64,000 nt of DNA. Origin: Heloderma charlesbogerti (lineage: Eukaryota > Chordata > Lepidosauria > Squamata > Helodermatidae). Shown here piece by piece: positions 10,727 to 22,825 of the stretch. The stretch is from positions 248,001 through 312,000 of the forward strand of contig JANEZZ010002761.1 of NCBI GenBank assembly GCA_026122225.1, given 5' to 3'. Position 1 is the stretch's first letter. Each line of letters starts with the position of its first letter. The notes beneath the pieces were generated by a model, which had not been told where the DNA came from, did no database searches, and saw nothing but the letters and a program-made list of their open reading frames with translations. The translations under genes were made by a program, and so were the position numbers.

Positions 10727-10877
10727 GGTGAACCTGGACTCGGTCTTCCAGGCCCTAATGGTTTTCCTGGTCCACAAGGACAAGATGGCCTTCCTGGATC
10801 AAAAGGTGATAGAGGCTTGCCTGGTGTACCAGGAGAGAAAGGATTTCCAGGTGTGCCAGGCCAGTCAGGATCCCGAG
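10727..10877 (+). CDS. COL4A1: Type IV collagen alpha-1-like, internal exon 4
   Basis: A 151-bp exon, with AG at 10725-10726 and donor gtaagc at 10878. It enters in phase 0 with a whole Gly codon, matching the phase-0 exit of the exon at 3125, and leaves in phase 1. It begins GEPGLGLPG, an interruption that alpha-1(IV) has in the same spot (GEPGVGLPG as I recall). It codes for 50 residues plus one base, and 14 uninterrupted triplets follow before the next exon's GDPGPPG. Confidence 0.9.
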
Positions 10878-11140
10878 GTAAGCATTTTACCTTACTGGTG
10901 GAAATTATTATGGTACAGGGTGTTTTTGTGCGTGTGCAAAAATTCATATGAGGTAAAATTTGTAGCCAAAGATAAGCTTATACCTCACTTATTTTCCACA
11001 TGAGTCTTAATTAGTAATGTTTATTTTTCTTTCCTTGTTATTTTTCCTTTCTTCTTTTAATGAGAAGTTACTCCAGTGCAGTCTCAGCATGTCTTTTATG
11101 CTCTTTGATTTCTAAATGGAGCAAGGGAAGCGCCGTGTGT

Positions 11141-11233
11141 GGCCCAATCCTATTTACATTTGCTCAGAGGGAAGTCTCACTTAGTTAATTGCGGCTTACT
11201 CCCAAATAAGTGTTTATTAGGTTGCAACCTTAG
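11141..11233. repeat. Short MITE-like repeat, family A (copy 3)
   Basis: It begins 'gcccaatcctattt' and ends 'ttaggttgcaacctta'. The core is more diverged than in the other copies. Confidence 0.5.
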
Positions 11234-11343
11234 TGATGCTGAAGTCATATCGTATTTCAGTCTACAAAGAGTGAATTGTAAATAATCTTTAAAGTTAGTA
11301 ATATGTACGTTAACTAACTGCTGTTGTACATTTTCCCATATAG

Positions 11344-11457
11344 GTGACCCTGGTCCTCCTGGATTACCAGGTTTACAGGGCACCCCCGGTGTACCAGGAA
11401 TAGGCCCTCCTGGCCCTCCTGGCCCTCCAGGACCATCTGGCCTTCTGGGACCAATAG
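11344..11457 (+). CDS. COL4A1: Type IV collagen alpha-1-like, internal exon 5
   Basis: A 114-bp exon (38 codons), with AG at 11342-11343 and donor gtaacc at 11458; phase 1 in and out. It contains the interruption GVPGIGPPG followed by a proline-rich run of perfect triplets. The same interruption with the same number of flanking triplets is in alpha-1(IV) from memory. Confidence 0.9.
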
Positions 11458-11670
11458 GTAACCTGCTCATTTGGGATTTGTTTCCATCTCCATTGATATT
11501 TGTAATAAGATGTGCAATATAACATGCATTGAAACCAGTTGCATTAATTTGGATTTGCACTACACAATTATATTTTTTGAGAAACAGTAGGGATATTAAA
11601 GTTTCTAACTTTTGTTTAGAATTTGGACATAAGACAAAGCTGTAGCATGGGTATTTTTGGAACATTTACC

Positions 11671-11760
11671 ATACAATCCTTATACATGCCTACCAAGAAG
11701 TAAGTCCCATTAATTGAATGGGACTTACTCTTAGGTAAGTGTGTATAGTATTGCAGCCTT
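11671..11760. repeat. Short MITE-like repeat, family A (copy 4)
   Basis: Left end 'atacaatccttatacatg', core 'attgaatgggacttactctt', right end 'gtgtatagtattgcagcc'. The ends are inverted repeats. Confidence 0.6.
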
Positions 11761-11829
11761 AATATTCTTTCTTCTAAAATTGGACATTTAAACTTGCCAG
11801 AAAACCTCTTTTTAAAAAAAGGGAAATCA

Positions 11830-11914
11830 AGGGTGCAATCCTGTGCATGCTGTCTGGGGAATGATGGGAGCTGTAGGACTTATTTCTGTCTAAACATGCA
11901 TAGGGTTGCACCCT
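11830..11914. repeat. Short MITE-like repeat, family A (copy 5, sharp terminal repeats)
   Basis: The terminal 20 bp are inverted repeats with two mismatches (AGGGTGCAATCCTGTGCATG against AGGGTGCAACCCTATGCATG). This gives the clearest view of the family A ends. They are almost the same as the ends of the 440-bp family C elements, so the two families are probably mobilised by the same transposase. Confidence 0.65.
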
Positions 11915-12194
11915 ACAGCTTTGTTTCATTATTGCTTAACATTTAAAGTTTGTACACATTTTGTTGCTGCTGCTACTCCTACTGCTGCAAAAATTGTTGC
12001 AGCACAAGGATAATTAATCAGCAATCTAACATGAGGGTAAAGGAGAACAAAAATTGATAGGGTAGAACAATTACTCCAAAAGTGAGGATTTCCCCTCACA
12101 TTTTTCAAGGCGTAATAGTAAATGTGTCATGTGCCATACTAAACATTTTGTTTTCAAGAGCCACTTTGTATCATTTCTCTCTTAATTACTCCAG

Positions 12195-12362
12195 GAGCTC
12201 CAGGAATAAAAGGAGAAAGGGGCTACCCAGGTGACCCTGGGCTAGATATGCCAGGGCCAAAAGGAGATAAGGGTAGCCAAGGACTGCAAGGGCTGCCAGG
12301 GTTGAAAGGGTTGCCAGGCCTACCTGGCCCACAAGGACAAGAAGGGCAGCCAGGTGTTCCAG
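12195..12362 (+). CDS. COL4A1: Type IV collagen alpha-1-like, internal exon 6
   Basis: A 168-bp exon (56 codons), with AG at 12193-12194 and donor gtacac at 12363; phase 1 in and out. It contains [10 protein letters not shown] and the interruption [12 protein letters not shown], a near-exact signature of alpha-1(IV); alpha-5(IV) has GLDVPGPPGERG at the similar place from memory. The next exon lies 23.3 kb away, across the largest intron in the window. Confidence 0.92.
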
Positions 12363-13229
12363 GTACACATTTTTCCTTCTAGTGAATCATTTGTTACATT
12401 AACACCTTTTAACAGAATGAAACATGTTGTTCTGCTACATAGGGAATATGAACAGTATCATTAGGAAGAAGGAAATGACAGTGGTGTGGGACTCTGTATT
12501 GTTTAATTTTCCTTCCCTGTTTGCAATACCTTCATATTAGAAATAATTCAGGGATACAGAGTGCTGATCCCCCTTGGCTACAATCAAAGAAGGCATGAAA
12601 GTACATGCTTGATATTTGTTATCATTCTGTCAGTAAACAAGAACACTTAAAGCTAAAGAGTAATTTGTTGTCAAAGGATGAACTTTTGAGACTTAAGCTA
12701 TACTGAGGAGACAGATGTACATTCAGTGCAATCCACTCAGCACTGGCCACTTCCCAGGCCAGATCTGTGTAATCCACAAATATTATGAGTACAAAACCAG
12801 TGCAGTTAAATATGCCTGTGCTTTGTAGATACCAGCACTGCTGGCTTCCTAAACTTCTGGTTTGAAGCTGGATCCCAAAAGCAAGTAAGAAGCATTGCAC
12901 AATTGCAAATTGCAAGTACCAAGGTGCATTGTACAACTGCAAATTCTGTAGAAATCGCACATCGCCATGGAACAGTACAATGCACCAAAGAGTAAAAATA
13001 ATAAAACTCAGAATTACGCAGTTGTAGAAAAACAAACCTTCATCCTCCAAAGTTTGCTGGAACAAAGTATGTTTTGCATGCCTGTGTGTCACCTTTATAA
13101 TAAGAAGTATTCACAAGAAGTACTTACAAATGTGCGTTGCCTTGGGGAAGCCAACAAGGAAGGGCATTTAGGTGGCTCTCTTGGTAGGGCATTGTAAAGT
13201 CTTAAGGCAACAACTTTAGGTCATCCATA
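12363..13229. other. Start of the 23-kb intron, nothing recognised
   Basis: Some imperfect internal inverted repeats occur at about 12790-13000 ('gcacaattgcaaattgcaag' region). I can name no element, and there is no exon. Confidence 0.35.
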
Positions 13230-13489
13230 GAAGCCTTTCGCTAAGTGCCCTCTCATTCTGAAGATCAGAGGCTGGCAACAAGAGAGAGGGCTTTTCTGCG
13301 GGTGACATTTGAGTATTTTGAGTGTTTGAGTTTGAGTTTTATTATTTTATTATTATTTAGTTTAGTTTTATTATTTTATTATTTAATTTTATTTATTATC
13401 GTTTTCAAATATTGTGGGTTTTGTGGTTGCAGCTTTTATATCTGATAGTATTTTTAGTTGTGTTGGCATGTTTATTAGTCTTATATAAA
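13230..13489 (+). mobile_element. L2-like LINE 3' fragment
   Basis: A short piece reads 'LATRERAF', the conserved near-C-terminal phrase of L2 ORF2, followed by a T/A-rich 3' tail with TTTTATTATT runs. It is truncated on the right by the CR1 that starts near 13490. Confidence 0.5.
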
Positions 13490-14360
13490 ATGGGATCCAG
13501 GGCAGATCCAGGAAATTACAGGCCAGTTAGCTTAACGTCTGTTCCAGGTAAATTAGTTGAAAGCATTATTAAAGATAAAATTAGTAAGCATATAAAAGGA
13601 CAAGCCCTACTCAAAAATAATCAACATGGCTTCTGAAAACGTAATCCTGTCTCACTAACCTTTTAGAGTTCTTTGAGAGTGTCAATAAACATGTGGACAG
13701 GCGTGATCTGGTAGACATTGTTTACTTGGACTTCCAAAAGGCTTTTGATAAAGTCCCTCACCAAAGACTCCTGAGCAAACTTAGCAGTCATGGGATAAGA
13801 GGACAGGTCCTCTTATGGATCAGTAACTGGTTAAAGAACAGAAAGCAGAGAGTAGGAATAAATGGTAAATTCTCCCAATGGAGGATGTAAACAGTGGGGT
13901 CCCACAGCGGTCTGTATTGGGACCAATGCTTTTCAACTTGTTCATAAATTATCTGGAATTAGGAGTGAGTAGTGTAGTGGCCAGGTTTGCCGATGACACC
14001 AAATTATTAAGGGTGGTTAAAACAAAAAGGGATTGTGAGGAGCTCCAAAAGGATTTCTCTAAACTAGGAGAATGAGCATCAAAATCGCAAATGCAGTTCA
14101 ATGTAAGTAAGTGTAAAGTGACGGCACATTGGGGCAAAAGATCTCAACTACAAGTATAACTTGATGGGATCTGAGGTAGCAGTAGCTAACCAAGAAAGAG
14201 ATCTTGGGGTTGTGGTGGACAGCTCAATGAAGATGTTGACCCAGTGTGCGGCTGCTGTGAAAAAGCCAAATTCCATGTTAGGCATAATTAGAAAAGAAAT
14301 TGAACATAAAACTGCCAAGGTCATTCTCCCCTTTAGCAAATCTATGGTGCGACCACATTA

Positions 14361-14816
14361 GGATGCAATCCTATGGGTTGTACCCTTGGTGACAGTTAAG
14401 CCCCTGAACTTGGAGGCTTACAACCATCCAATGCTGGCTGGCGGGAGTGGCAGAGGCAGCCTTCCCCTCCCTTCCCACCCTGCATTTTTGCTTGACGGGC
14501 TTTTTTGCCCATCTAGACATTTTGGAGGGGAAAGGAAGGAGGCTAGAGAGGCCTCTGGATGGCTCATATCCTGACCTCTCCAGTTTCCTCCCCTCCCCAC
14601 CCACTGAAACATCCCCTTTTCCTCCTCTCCGAGGTTGAGTTCTCTCAGCCTTGGAAAGGCAGCCAGTGCAGTTCTTTCCACACTGGATGCAATGGGAAGG
14701 GGGGACGGATCTCTGATTCCCCCCTCTGATGTCAGAACTCTGTCCTTGACCTTGGAGCTGGGAAGCCGAAGTATCCTCTGGCCCCTCAAGCACTAAGGGC
14801 CATAGGATTGCTTCCC
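14361..14816. mobile_element. Non-autonomous DNA element, family C (copy 1), inside CR1
   Basis: Ends 'ggatgcaatcctatggg' and 'ggccataggattgcttccc' are inverted repeats. The internal phrases ('cctgaacttggaggc', 'gggagtggcagaggcag') recur in the copies at 27960, 28879 and 41988. A TTA stands on the left but the right flank is altered. Open frames inside it are chance. Confidence 0.7.
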
Positions 14817-14838
14817 CTGAATACTGTGTGCAGTTCAC

Positions 14839-16729
14839 AAAAAGCTAAGAGATGACCTGAAAACAAAAAAGGACACGTATAGGAAGTGGAAAGAAGGCCA
14901 AGGAACAAAGGAAGAGTACAGGCAGGTAGCACAGAATTGCAGGGATGGCGTCAGGAAGGCTAAAGCTGACAACGAGCTGAGAAAGGCAGATGAAAGAAAT
15001 AGTGGTTCAGCTACTAAATATGGATGGCAAAATGATAACAGATGAAAAAGAAAAGGCAGAGGTGCTCAATTCCTACTTTGGCTCAGTCTTCTCCCAAAAG
15101 AGGATCTATGACCCCCCTGGCAAAGGCAAAGTACAGGCTGAAGGGGCAGGATTGCAGCTTGAGATCGATAGGCATATGGTCAAGGAACACCTCATTACTT
15201 TGAATGAGTTCAAATCTCCAGGGCCAGATGAACTGCATCCTAGAGGAATAAAGGAACTGGTAGAAGAACTCTCAGAACCACTGTCTATTATCTTTGAGCA
15301 ATCATGGAGGATAGGGGAAGTGCCAAATGAATGGAGGAGGGCTAATGTGGTCCCTATCTTCAAAAAGGGTACAAAGGAGGAACCTGGGAATTACAGACCA
15401 GTCAGTCTGACATCAATCCCTGGGAAAATTCTGGAGCCCATTATAAAGCAATCCATCTGTAAGCACCTTGAAAACAATGCCATGATTACTCGAAGCCAAC
15501 ATGTATTTGTCAAGGACAAATCCTGCCACACGAATCTGATCTCATTTTCTGATCAAGTAACCTCCATTGTGGACTGTGGAAATGCTGTGGATATCATATA
15601 CCTCAACTTCAGCAAAGCTTTTAACAAAGTGCTCCATGATATCCTGATGAGCAAACTAGCTCAAAGTAGGCTAGATCAGGTGGATCCACAGTTGGTTATA
15701 GAATCGGACTCAAAGAGTGCTTATCAACGGGATCTTCTCAAACTGGGGAGAGGTAACGAGCAGGGTACCACAGGCCTCAGTCCTGGGCCCAGTGCTCTTC
15801 AACATTTGTATTAATGACTTGGAGGAGGAGGTGCAGGGAACGCTGATCAAATCTGTAGACAACACAAGATTGGGCAGGACAGCTAATAACTTGGAAGACA
15901 GAAACAAAACTCAAAGTGGTCTTGATAGGCTGGAGTGCTGGGCACAGAAGAACAATGAAATTTAATAGGGAGAAATGCCAAGTTCTGCACCTAGGAAAAA
16001 ACAACCAAATGCAGTTACAAGATGGGGGATGCGTGGCTCAACAACACTACAAGCGAGAAGGATCTTGGAATTGTTGTAGATCACAAGCTGCCTACGAGCC
16101 AACAATGTGACGTGGCTGCAAAAAAAGGCCAGTGCTATTTTGGGCTGCATTAATAGAAGCATAGCTTCCAAATCCCGGGAAGTACTAGTCCCTCACTACT
16201 CAGCACTGGTTAGACCTCATCTGGAGTATTGTGTCCAGCTCTGGGCACTGCACTTTAAGAAGGATGCAGACAAGCTGGAGAGGGTTCAGAGAGGGCAACA
16301 AAAATGATCAGGGGACTGGAAACAAAGCCTTATGAAGAGAGACTGAAAGAACTGGGCATGTTTAGCCTTGAGAAGAGAAGACTGAGGGGAGATATGATCG
16401 CGCTCTTCAAGTACTTGCAAGGTTGTCACAGAGAGGAAGGCCAGGATCTCTTCTCGATCATCCCAGAGTGCAGGACACGGAAGAATGGGCTCAAGTGACA
16501 GGAAGCCAGATTCTGGCTGAACATCAGGAAAACTTCCTGACTGTTAGAGTAATACGACAATGGAACCCATTCCCTAGGGAGGTGGTGAGCTCTCCCACAC
16601 TGGAGGCCTTCGAGATGAGGCTGGACAGCCACCTGTCAGGGATGCTCTGACTTGGATTCCTGCATTGAGCAGGGGGTTGGACTTGATGGTCTTGTAGGCC
16701 CCTTCCATCCCTACTGTTCCATGATTCTA
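14839..16729 (+). mobile_element. CR1 LINE, first subfamily, 5' truncated, nested
   Basis: It starts in mid-ORF2 ('aaaaagctaagagatgacctg', equal to 31378 in the best copy) and runs to the 3' end 'ccatgattcta' at 16729. A 274-aa frame at 14990-15814 holds the front of the reverse transcriptase (PGNYRPVSLTSIPGKILEP, SKAFNKVLHDIL). The catalytic FADD box of the sister copies reads SVDN here, so the enzyme was already lost by substitution. It is inserted within the other CR1 subfamily. Confidence 0.9.
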
Positions 16730-17073
16730 AAGGACATTGTAAAGTTGGGAAAAGTGCAGAAATGGGTAACTGAAATGATCAAGGGGCTGGAGTAACTTCC
16801 CTATGAGGAAAGGTTACAATAGTTGGGACTGTTTAGCTTAGAAGAAAGGTGAGAAAGGGGAGATATGATAGAGGTGTACACAATTATGCATGGTGTGGAG
16901 AAAGTAGATAGGGAGACATTTTTCTCCCTCTCTCATGATACTAGAACCTGGGGTCATCCCATGAAGCTGATTGGTGGGAGATTCAGGACAGATAAAAGAA
17001 AGTATTTCTTCACACAGTGCATCGTTAAACCATGGAATTCACTTCCACAGGATGTAGTGGTGGCCACCAATTT

Positions 17074-17320
17074 ATTTATTTTTATTATTATTGTATTTAT
17101 ATCCCACCTTTTTTCCTCTTGCAAGGAACCCAAGGTGGCTTACATTATCCTCCTCCTCTCCATTTTATCCTCACAACAACAACCCTGTGAGGTAGGTTGG
17201 GCTGAGAGTGTGTGACTGGCCCAAAGTCACCCAGTGAGCTTCCATGGCCGAGTGGGGACTAGAACCCGGATCTCCCAGCTCCCAGTCCAACACTCTTGCC
17301 ACTACACCACACTGGCTCTC
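17074..17320 (-). mobile_element. tRNA-derived SINE of MIR/CORE type
   Basis: On the minus strand the element opens with a tRNA-like head ('gtggtgtagtggcaagagtg', A-box region) and a B-box-like 'gggttctagtcccc'. A MIR-like core follows ('gggttgttgttgtgaggat') and then a TTTA/ATTT tail. A 5-bp target duplication AATTT lies at 17069-17073 and 17321-17325. It is inserted in the 3' part of the CR1. Confidence 0.75.
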
Positions 17321-17570
17321 AATTTGGATGGCTTCAAGCAGGGATTGGACAAATTCATGGAGGAGAAGGCTATCAGTGGCTGATAGGATGGCTATATGCA
17401 ACCTCCAGTATGCCTGTATACTCCAGTTGCTCGGGAACATGGGCAGGAGGGTGCTGTTGCACTCATAGCAATTTCCTGCAGGCAGCTGTTTGGCCACTGT
17501 ATGAACAGAATGCTGGACTAGATGGACCCTTGGTCTGATCCAGCATGGCTCTTCTTACGTTCTTATGAAT

Positions 17571-18732
17571 ATATAACGTGGTGGGTTTTTTTAATGCTTT
17601 TCTGAATGTGCTCTTCTTAGAATCCTGCGCCATCATATATAGCATATATTTTTACTAAAACAACAATACTTTTCTAACCTTCATGGCTATGGTTGAAAAT
17701 TCAGTGCCTGATAGCAAACATATGAACTTGTTGGCTCTCCTGTTATGAAAGTAAGTTTTTGTATTGGCAGTACATACAGAAGGAAGACTCGAGAATTTCT
17801 GAAATTTCTAAGACAACAACGGAATACAGATTTGTCTCCAGTGGTTCCAGGGTGGGGCGGTCTATCTGTTTGGGGAAGCCCCTCCTCCTTGTTTGCAGAC
17901 AGGGCTCCAGCAAGAAATGACACCAAGAGAAGGGTCATCTCCTCAGCTCCCAGACCTGTCTGGCTAGAGACAACAGGCTTTTGGTACGGCTTGTAGCTGA
18001 GCCATCGTGACATAGTTTGAATCGTACTTTAGCAACTTATTAATTTGTGGAAGATATCCACTCTTCCAGGCAGGGGCTCGGGCTGTTCTCTACCCCCCAA
18101 AGTCTGAGGAAGAGAGTGCTGCTGAGGAGACAAGTGTGTTCCTGAGGAGAGATGGCCTTCCACAGCTGGCACAGCTTCTTCAGCTTGGCTTCTCCTCCTG
18201 TCAAGTAGAGCAGGACAGTAGCTAGTGCCAAACCAAAAGAGGCTGGTGAGCACTGCTATTAGGGCTGTATATTTTCTGTCACTTCAACACCACCTGATTT
18301 GGTCAGGAACAAGACAAGGTGGTTGCTCGGTCACAGTGAGCCACCATCCTAAGCATGACTTGGTTATACTCCATGGCATTCCACACTGCCTCATAGCTGG
18401 CAAACTCCAATTTGAATATTTCAGAGGAGGCAAGTGAGGGTGACTGCTCTCCTCAATCACAGTTTGGGACCAGCACCCTGCCTCTGGTTGATCACCTTAC
18501 AGCAGCCATAAAATGGCATCCAGCAGCAGCTACAGCCCATGGATGCCAAGAAAGCAGTGAAAGTGCTGTAAGTAATATCCCAAAAGGGTTCCTTCAGGCC
18601 TCTCCTGATTTTCCCTGCCTTTTTTCCCTGAGCAATGTTACCAGGAGTAGTTGCCCTGGCCTGCCTTTTCCTCCTCGGTGAGGCAGAGCAAGCATATGGG
18701 AAAAGAATGGCTGCACTCAGTCATTCCTCCTC
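17571..18732. other. Intron with one dispersed repeat
   Basis: The stretch 17835-17925 repeats, in inverse orientation, the right end of the element at 25601-26065 (shared phrase 'gtctatctgtttggggaagc'). I see nothing else that I can name. The open frames here show no family resemblance. Confidence 0.45.
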
Positions 18733-21700
18733 TATTTTATTTATTTATTTCATTTCATTTCTATACCGCCCGATAGCCGAAGCTCTCTGGCAGTTCACAA
18801 AAATTAAAACCAAAGAGCACACAGTAATACAATATAAAATATAAAAACATTAAAACCACAATATAACAATACAACCAGAATAAAAGCTAGCAGCAATGCA
18901 GAGATTTAAAACACAGATTTAAAACAGCAAAGCTAAAAGTCTAGAAAGCTAAAATGCCTGGGAAAATAAAAAGGTCATCCGACTGGCACCAGATGGAATA
19001 CAATGTAGGTGCCAGGTGAACCTCACTAGGGAGCTCATTCCACAGCCGGGGTGCCACAGCAGAAAAGGCCCTCCTTCTAGTAGCCACCATCCTCACTTCC
19101 TTTGGCAGGGGCTCACAGAGGAGGGCCGCTGAGGATGATCTTAAGGTCCAGGCAGGCATGTATGAGAGGAGGCAATCCTTCAGATAACCTGGCCCCAAGC
19201 CGTTTAGGGCTTTGAATGTTAATACCAGCACTTTGAATCAGGCCCAGAAGTGGACTGGCAGCCAGTGCAGCTGGACGAGTACTGGCGTAATATGAGCTCG
19301 TTGGCCAGTCCTTGTTAACAATCTTGCTGCCCTATTTCGGACCAGCTGAAGCTTCCGGACCGTTTTCAAAGGCAGCCCCGCATGTAACGCACTGCAGTAA
19401 TCCAGACGAGAAGTTATCAGAGCATGGATAACTGTAGCTAGGCTATCTCTGTCCAGATAAGGGCATAGTTGGTATACCAGCCTAAGCTGATAAAAAGTGC
19501 TCCGTGCCACTGAGTTCACCTGTGCCTCAAGTGACAGTTCTGGGTCTAAGAGCACCCCCAAACAACAAACCTGATCCTTAGGGGGAGTGCAACCCCCTCC
19601 AGAACAGGTTGAATATCATCTAGCCGGGTGGATAAAGCACCCACTAACAGTACCTCCGTCTTGTCTGGATTGAGTTTCAGTTTATTGGCCCTCATCCAGT
19701 CCATTACCGTGCCCAGACACTGATTCAGAACAGCCACTGCCTCACCTGGGTTGGATGAGAAAGAGAGATAGAGCTCGGTGTCATCCATGTATCGATGGCA
19801 CCTCAGCACACACCTCCGGATAACCTCCCCCGGCGGTTTCAATTAGATGTTAAACAGCATGGGGGATAAAATAGAGCCCTGTGGAACCCCATGGCATAAT
19901 TGCCATGGCGCAGAGCAATAATCCCCCAGCACCACCTTCTGGAATCGGCCATCCAAGTAGGAGCGGAACCAATGCAGTGCGGTGCCTCCAACTCCCAACC
20001 CAGACAACCTATCCAGAAGGATACCATGGTTGATGGTATCGAAAGCCGCTCAGAGGTCCAGGAGAATCAACAGAGTCACAACCCCCTGTCCCTCTCCTGG
20101 CAGAGGTCATCCCACAAGTTTCTGTTCCAAAAGCAGGCCTGAAGCCCGATGGAAATGGATCTAGATAATCCGTTTCATTCAAGAGTGCCTGGGGCTGTCC
20201 TGCAACCACCCGCTCAAGCACCTTGACCAAGAAGGGGATGTTGGCCGCTGGCCTATAACTGTTAACGTCCTCCAGGTCCAGGTTAGGCTTTTTCAGGAGA
20301 GGCCTGATTACCGCCTCTTTTAAAGAGGCCGGCACCATTCCCTCTCTCAAGGAGGAATTTATAACCTCCTGGACCCAGCCAGACATCCCCTCCTTGTTTG
20401 ATTTAATAAGCCATGAAGGGCAAGAGTCGAGCACACAAGTGGTCGATCGGACTCGGACAAGCACTTTGTCCACATCCTCAGGCCTCAATAACTGAAACTC
20501 ATCCAATAAAACTGGACCAGATGGTGCTCTGAACACTTCTACCAATGGAACTGCATTAATCATGTTGTCCAATTCATGACAAGTCTGAGTGACTTTATCT
20601 TCAAAGTGTCATGCAAACTCATCACAGCATGCAACCGAAGGTTCCACACTCTCTCTCCCTGGCCCAGAACGTAACAGGCTGCGAACCACTCAGAAAAGCT
20701 CCACTGGACAACGCTGAGAAGGTGCAATGCTGGTGGAAAAGAACTGTCTCTTTGCCACCCTCACTGCCACAGAGTAGGCTCAATAATCAGCTCTAACCTG
20801 TGTTCGGTCAGACTCAGCACGAGTTTTCCTCCGCCTGCGTTCTAGCTGTCTTGGTTCATTGCCTTCAGCTCAGGTGTATACCAAGGAGGGCTCTACTCAG
20901 AGAGAGAGAGTAGATCGTGCTAGGGCACGATCGTGTCAACCGCCCAAGTCATCTCTGCATTCCACAGAGCAACCTGAGCTTCGACAGGAGCCCCAGCCAT
21001 ACCAGCAGGAAAAAAACCCAGAGCCCTCTGGAATTCATCAGAATCCACTAGCCTCTGAGGGTGGACCATTTTAATAGGTCCCCCACCCTTGCAGAGGGGA
21101 AAGGCTGCAAAGAGTCTAAACCTCAGCAGGAAGTGATCTGACGGTGACAAAGGGACAGATGTTAATTCCTCCACTTTCAGATCACCATCCTCCTGCCCAG
21201 TCAAGAAAACCAGATCAAGCGTGTGTCCTCTTACATGTGTTGGGTCGATGACATGTTGGGACAGCCCCATGGCTGTCATGGCAGCCATGAGGTCCTGAGC
21301 CACCCCGGATACAGCGGCCTCAGCATGGAAGTTGAGATCCCCCAGGTCCATCATCCTAGGGGTCCTCAACACCAAGTCCAAGACCACCTCCGCCAGCTCA
21401 GCCAGGGAGTCTGATAGGCAGCGGGATGGGCGGTACACCAGCAGGATCCCTAATCTGTCCCAGGTACCCAACACAAGGTACAAATACTCAAGATCTGCAC
21501 TCGAATGAGCAGGAGGCCTAGAGAGGGGGATCGAATTCCTATAGAACACGGCAAACCCCCCCTCCCCGACCCTTGAGTCGGTGTTGGTGCTGCACCGAGT
21601 ATCCAGGAGGGCACAGCTGGGAGAGAGTGACCCCTCCCAGTTCCCCCACCCAGGTCTCAGTAATACATACCAGGTCAGCTCCCTCATCCACAATCAAATC

Positions 21701-21960
21701 ATGGACTGACCTGGCATCATCCCACAGGGCGGCCAAAGCAGTTTCTGTTCCATTTTATTTTGGCATTCAGCAGCAGCAGCAGCACCAGACCAAAGGGTAA
21801 GCTGGTAAGACTGCCAGGAACCATCAGGTTGGGGGAAGAACCAGAAGAGGGGATAGCCATAAGGTGTCTAGCCCCTCTTCTCCTCAGCTGGCCTGTTAAT
21901 CCCCCAACACCATACCTCTCCCTAGCCGTGACCACAGTTATGGTGGCACCTCCCTGACCC
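18733..21960 (-). mobile_element. L2-clade LINE, nearly full-length ORF2
   Basis: Reading leftwards, the endonuclease starts near 21730 (CITETWVGE) and continues through VVFYRNS-like, MDLGDLNFHAE and PSDHFLL motifs (frame 21693-20920). The reverse transcriptase follows from about 20570 (PLLKKPNLD, NSYRPAANIPFLVKVLE), with the catalytic box RCHRYMDDTELYLSF near 19790. The C-terminal region comes next (frames 19561-19238 and 19231-18941, ending APRLWNELPSEV). The 3' tail 'tttctataccgcccgatag' sits at 18755. Frameshifts and stops break it. The 5' boundary near 21960 is approximate. Confidence 0.85.
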
Positions 21961-22825
21961 TCTGAGTTGCTCGATGGACTTCCCAGGCACTTATTAAAAT
22001 GTTAAAATATAAAATGTAAAACAATATAAAAGAGAGCAACAGCTAAGAAGGAGCAGGTAAGATCTGTATTTGCCCCTTTCTTCCTAGTCTTTAAAGCTGC
22101 TGCCCTCTGCAGCTGCTGCTATTTGCTGCTAGTAACTGGTTGCTGGTATCTCTGGAGAAGTGGTGGGTGGGTCTTCATGTGCTCCTCTGTGCATCTCCAA
22201 GTGCTACTCTAAGTAGTAACACCTCCACTTACAAGTTTGGAAAGAGCTTAACAGCAGCACTGAGTCCTAGTACATGTGGTAAAACTGTTGTTTTGTGTTG
22301 GGGGAAAGTGGTCAGTTCAGGAGCCCAGAGAATTCCTGAATTTTAGACCAAATATAGATCTGACAAAAGGATAGTTGGCGAAGCAGTCTCAGAAACTTTC
22401 TACCCACTTCTCCTCGGAGAATGGCAGGCTCTCAAACCCTGAAGTCGTTTCTGAGCAAACAAGTTTGACAGGATTCGGGGTAAAATGAATAAGATCTTAG
22501 AACTAGAATAGCTGAGACACCACCACCACAATAAATAAATAAAATTAAACGCCTTCTGTTTGAGAAACTGATTTTTGTATGAGTGGCAGATCCCCATTAT
22601 ACTCCCCAGATTCTAGCCTGACACTGGATTCCTGTAAAGAGCACATGGGATTTGGTGGATGGTGTGTTGCATTTTTACTAGAGATGTCTGGGTACAGGTT
22701 CTACTAGAGCATGGGGCATTCTAAGTAGTTTTTTAAAAACTGTTTTTTCCCAGGCTAATGAACCTCTAAATTGCAAAGGACACAAATATGTTAAATAACA
22801 CAATTCTCAAAATAATTGTGTTTTT
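21961..22825. other. Intron, nothing recognised
   Basis: Part of 21961-22140 may be the 5' untranslated end of the L2. After that the sequence is ordinary and AT-rich, with no exon. Confidence 0.35.

Larger units (their letters stand above)
13490..17570 (+). mobile_element. CR1 LINE, second subfamily, interrupted by three insertions
   Basis: Reverse-transcriptase pieces run through the copy: PGNYRPVSLTSVPGKL near 13520, DFQKAFDKVPHQRLL near 13735 and RFADDTKLLRV near 13985. The chain then breaks at 14361 (MITE, to about 14816) and at about 14838-16729 (a CR1 of the other subfamily). It resumes with 'gttgggaaaagtgcagaaa' and ends near 17567 with 'atggctcttcttacgttctt'. A SINE interrupts the 3' part at 17074-17320. 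The parallel copy at 44378-45598 shows the same sequence without these insertions. Confidence 0.85.

Noticed and set aside
10597..12368. Minus-strand frames with proline- and glycine-rich sequence opposite the collagen exons
   Set aside because: They are antisense shadows of Gly-X-Y exons; splice sites and codon phase support only the + strand.
14990..15814. A 274-aa open frame
   Set aside because: It is CR1 reverse transcriptase with a mutated catalytic box, inside a nested LINE.
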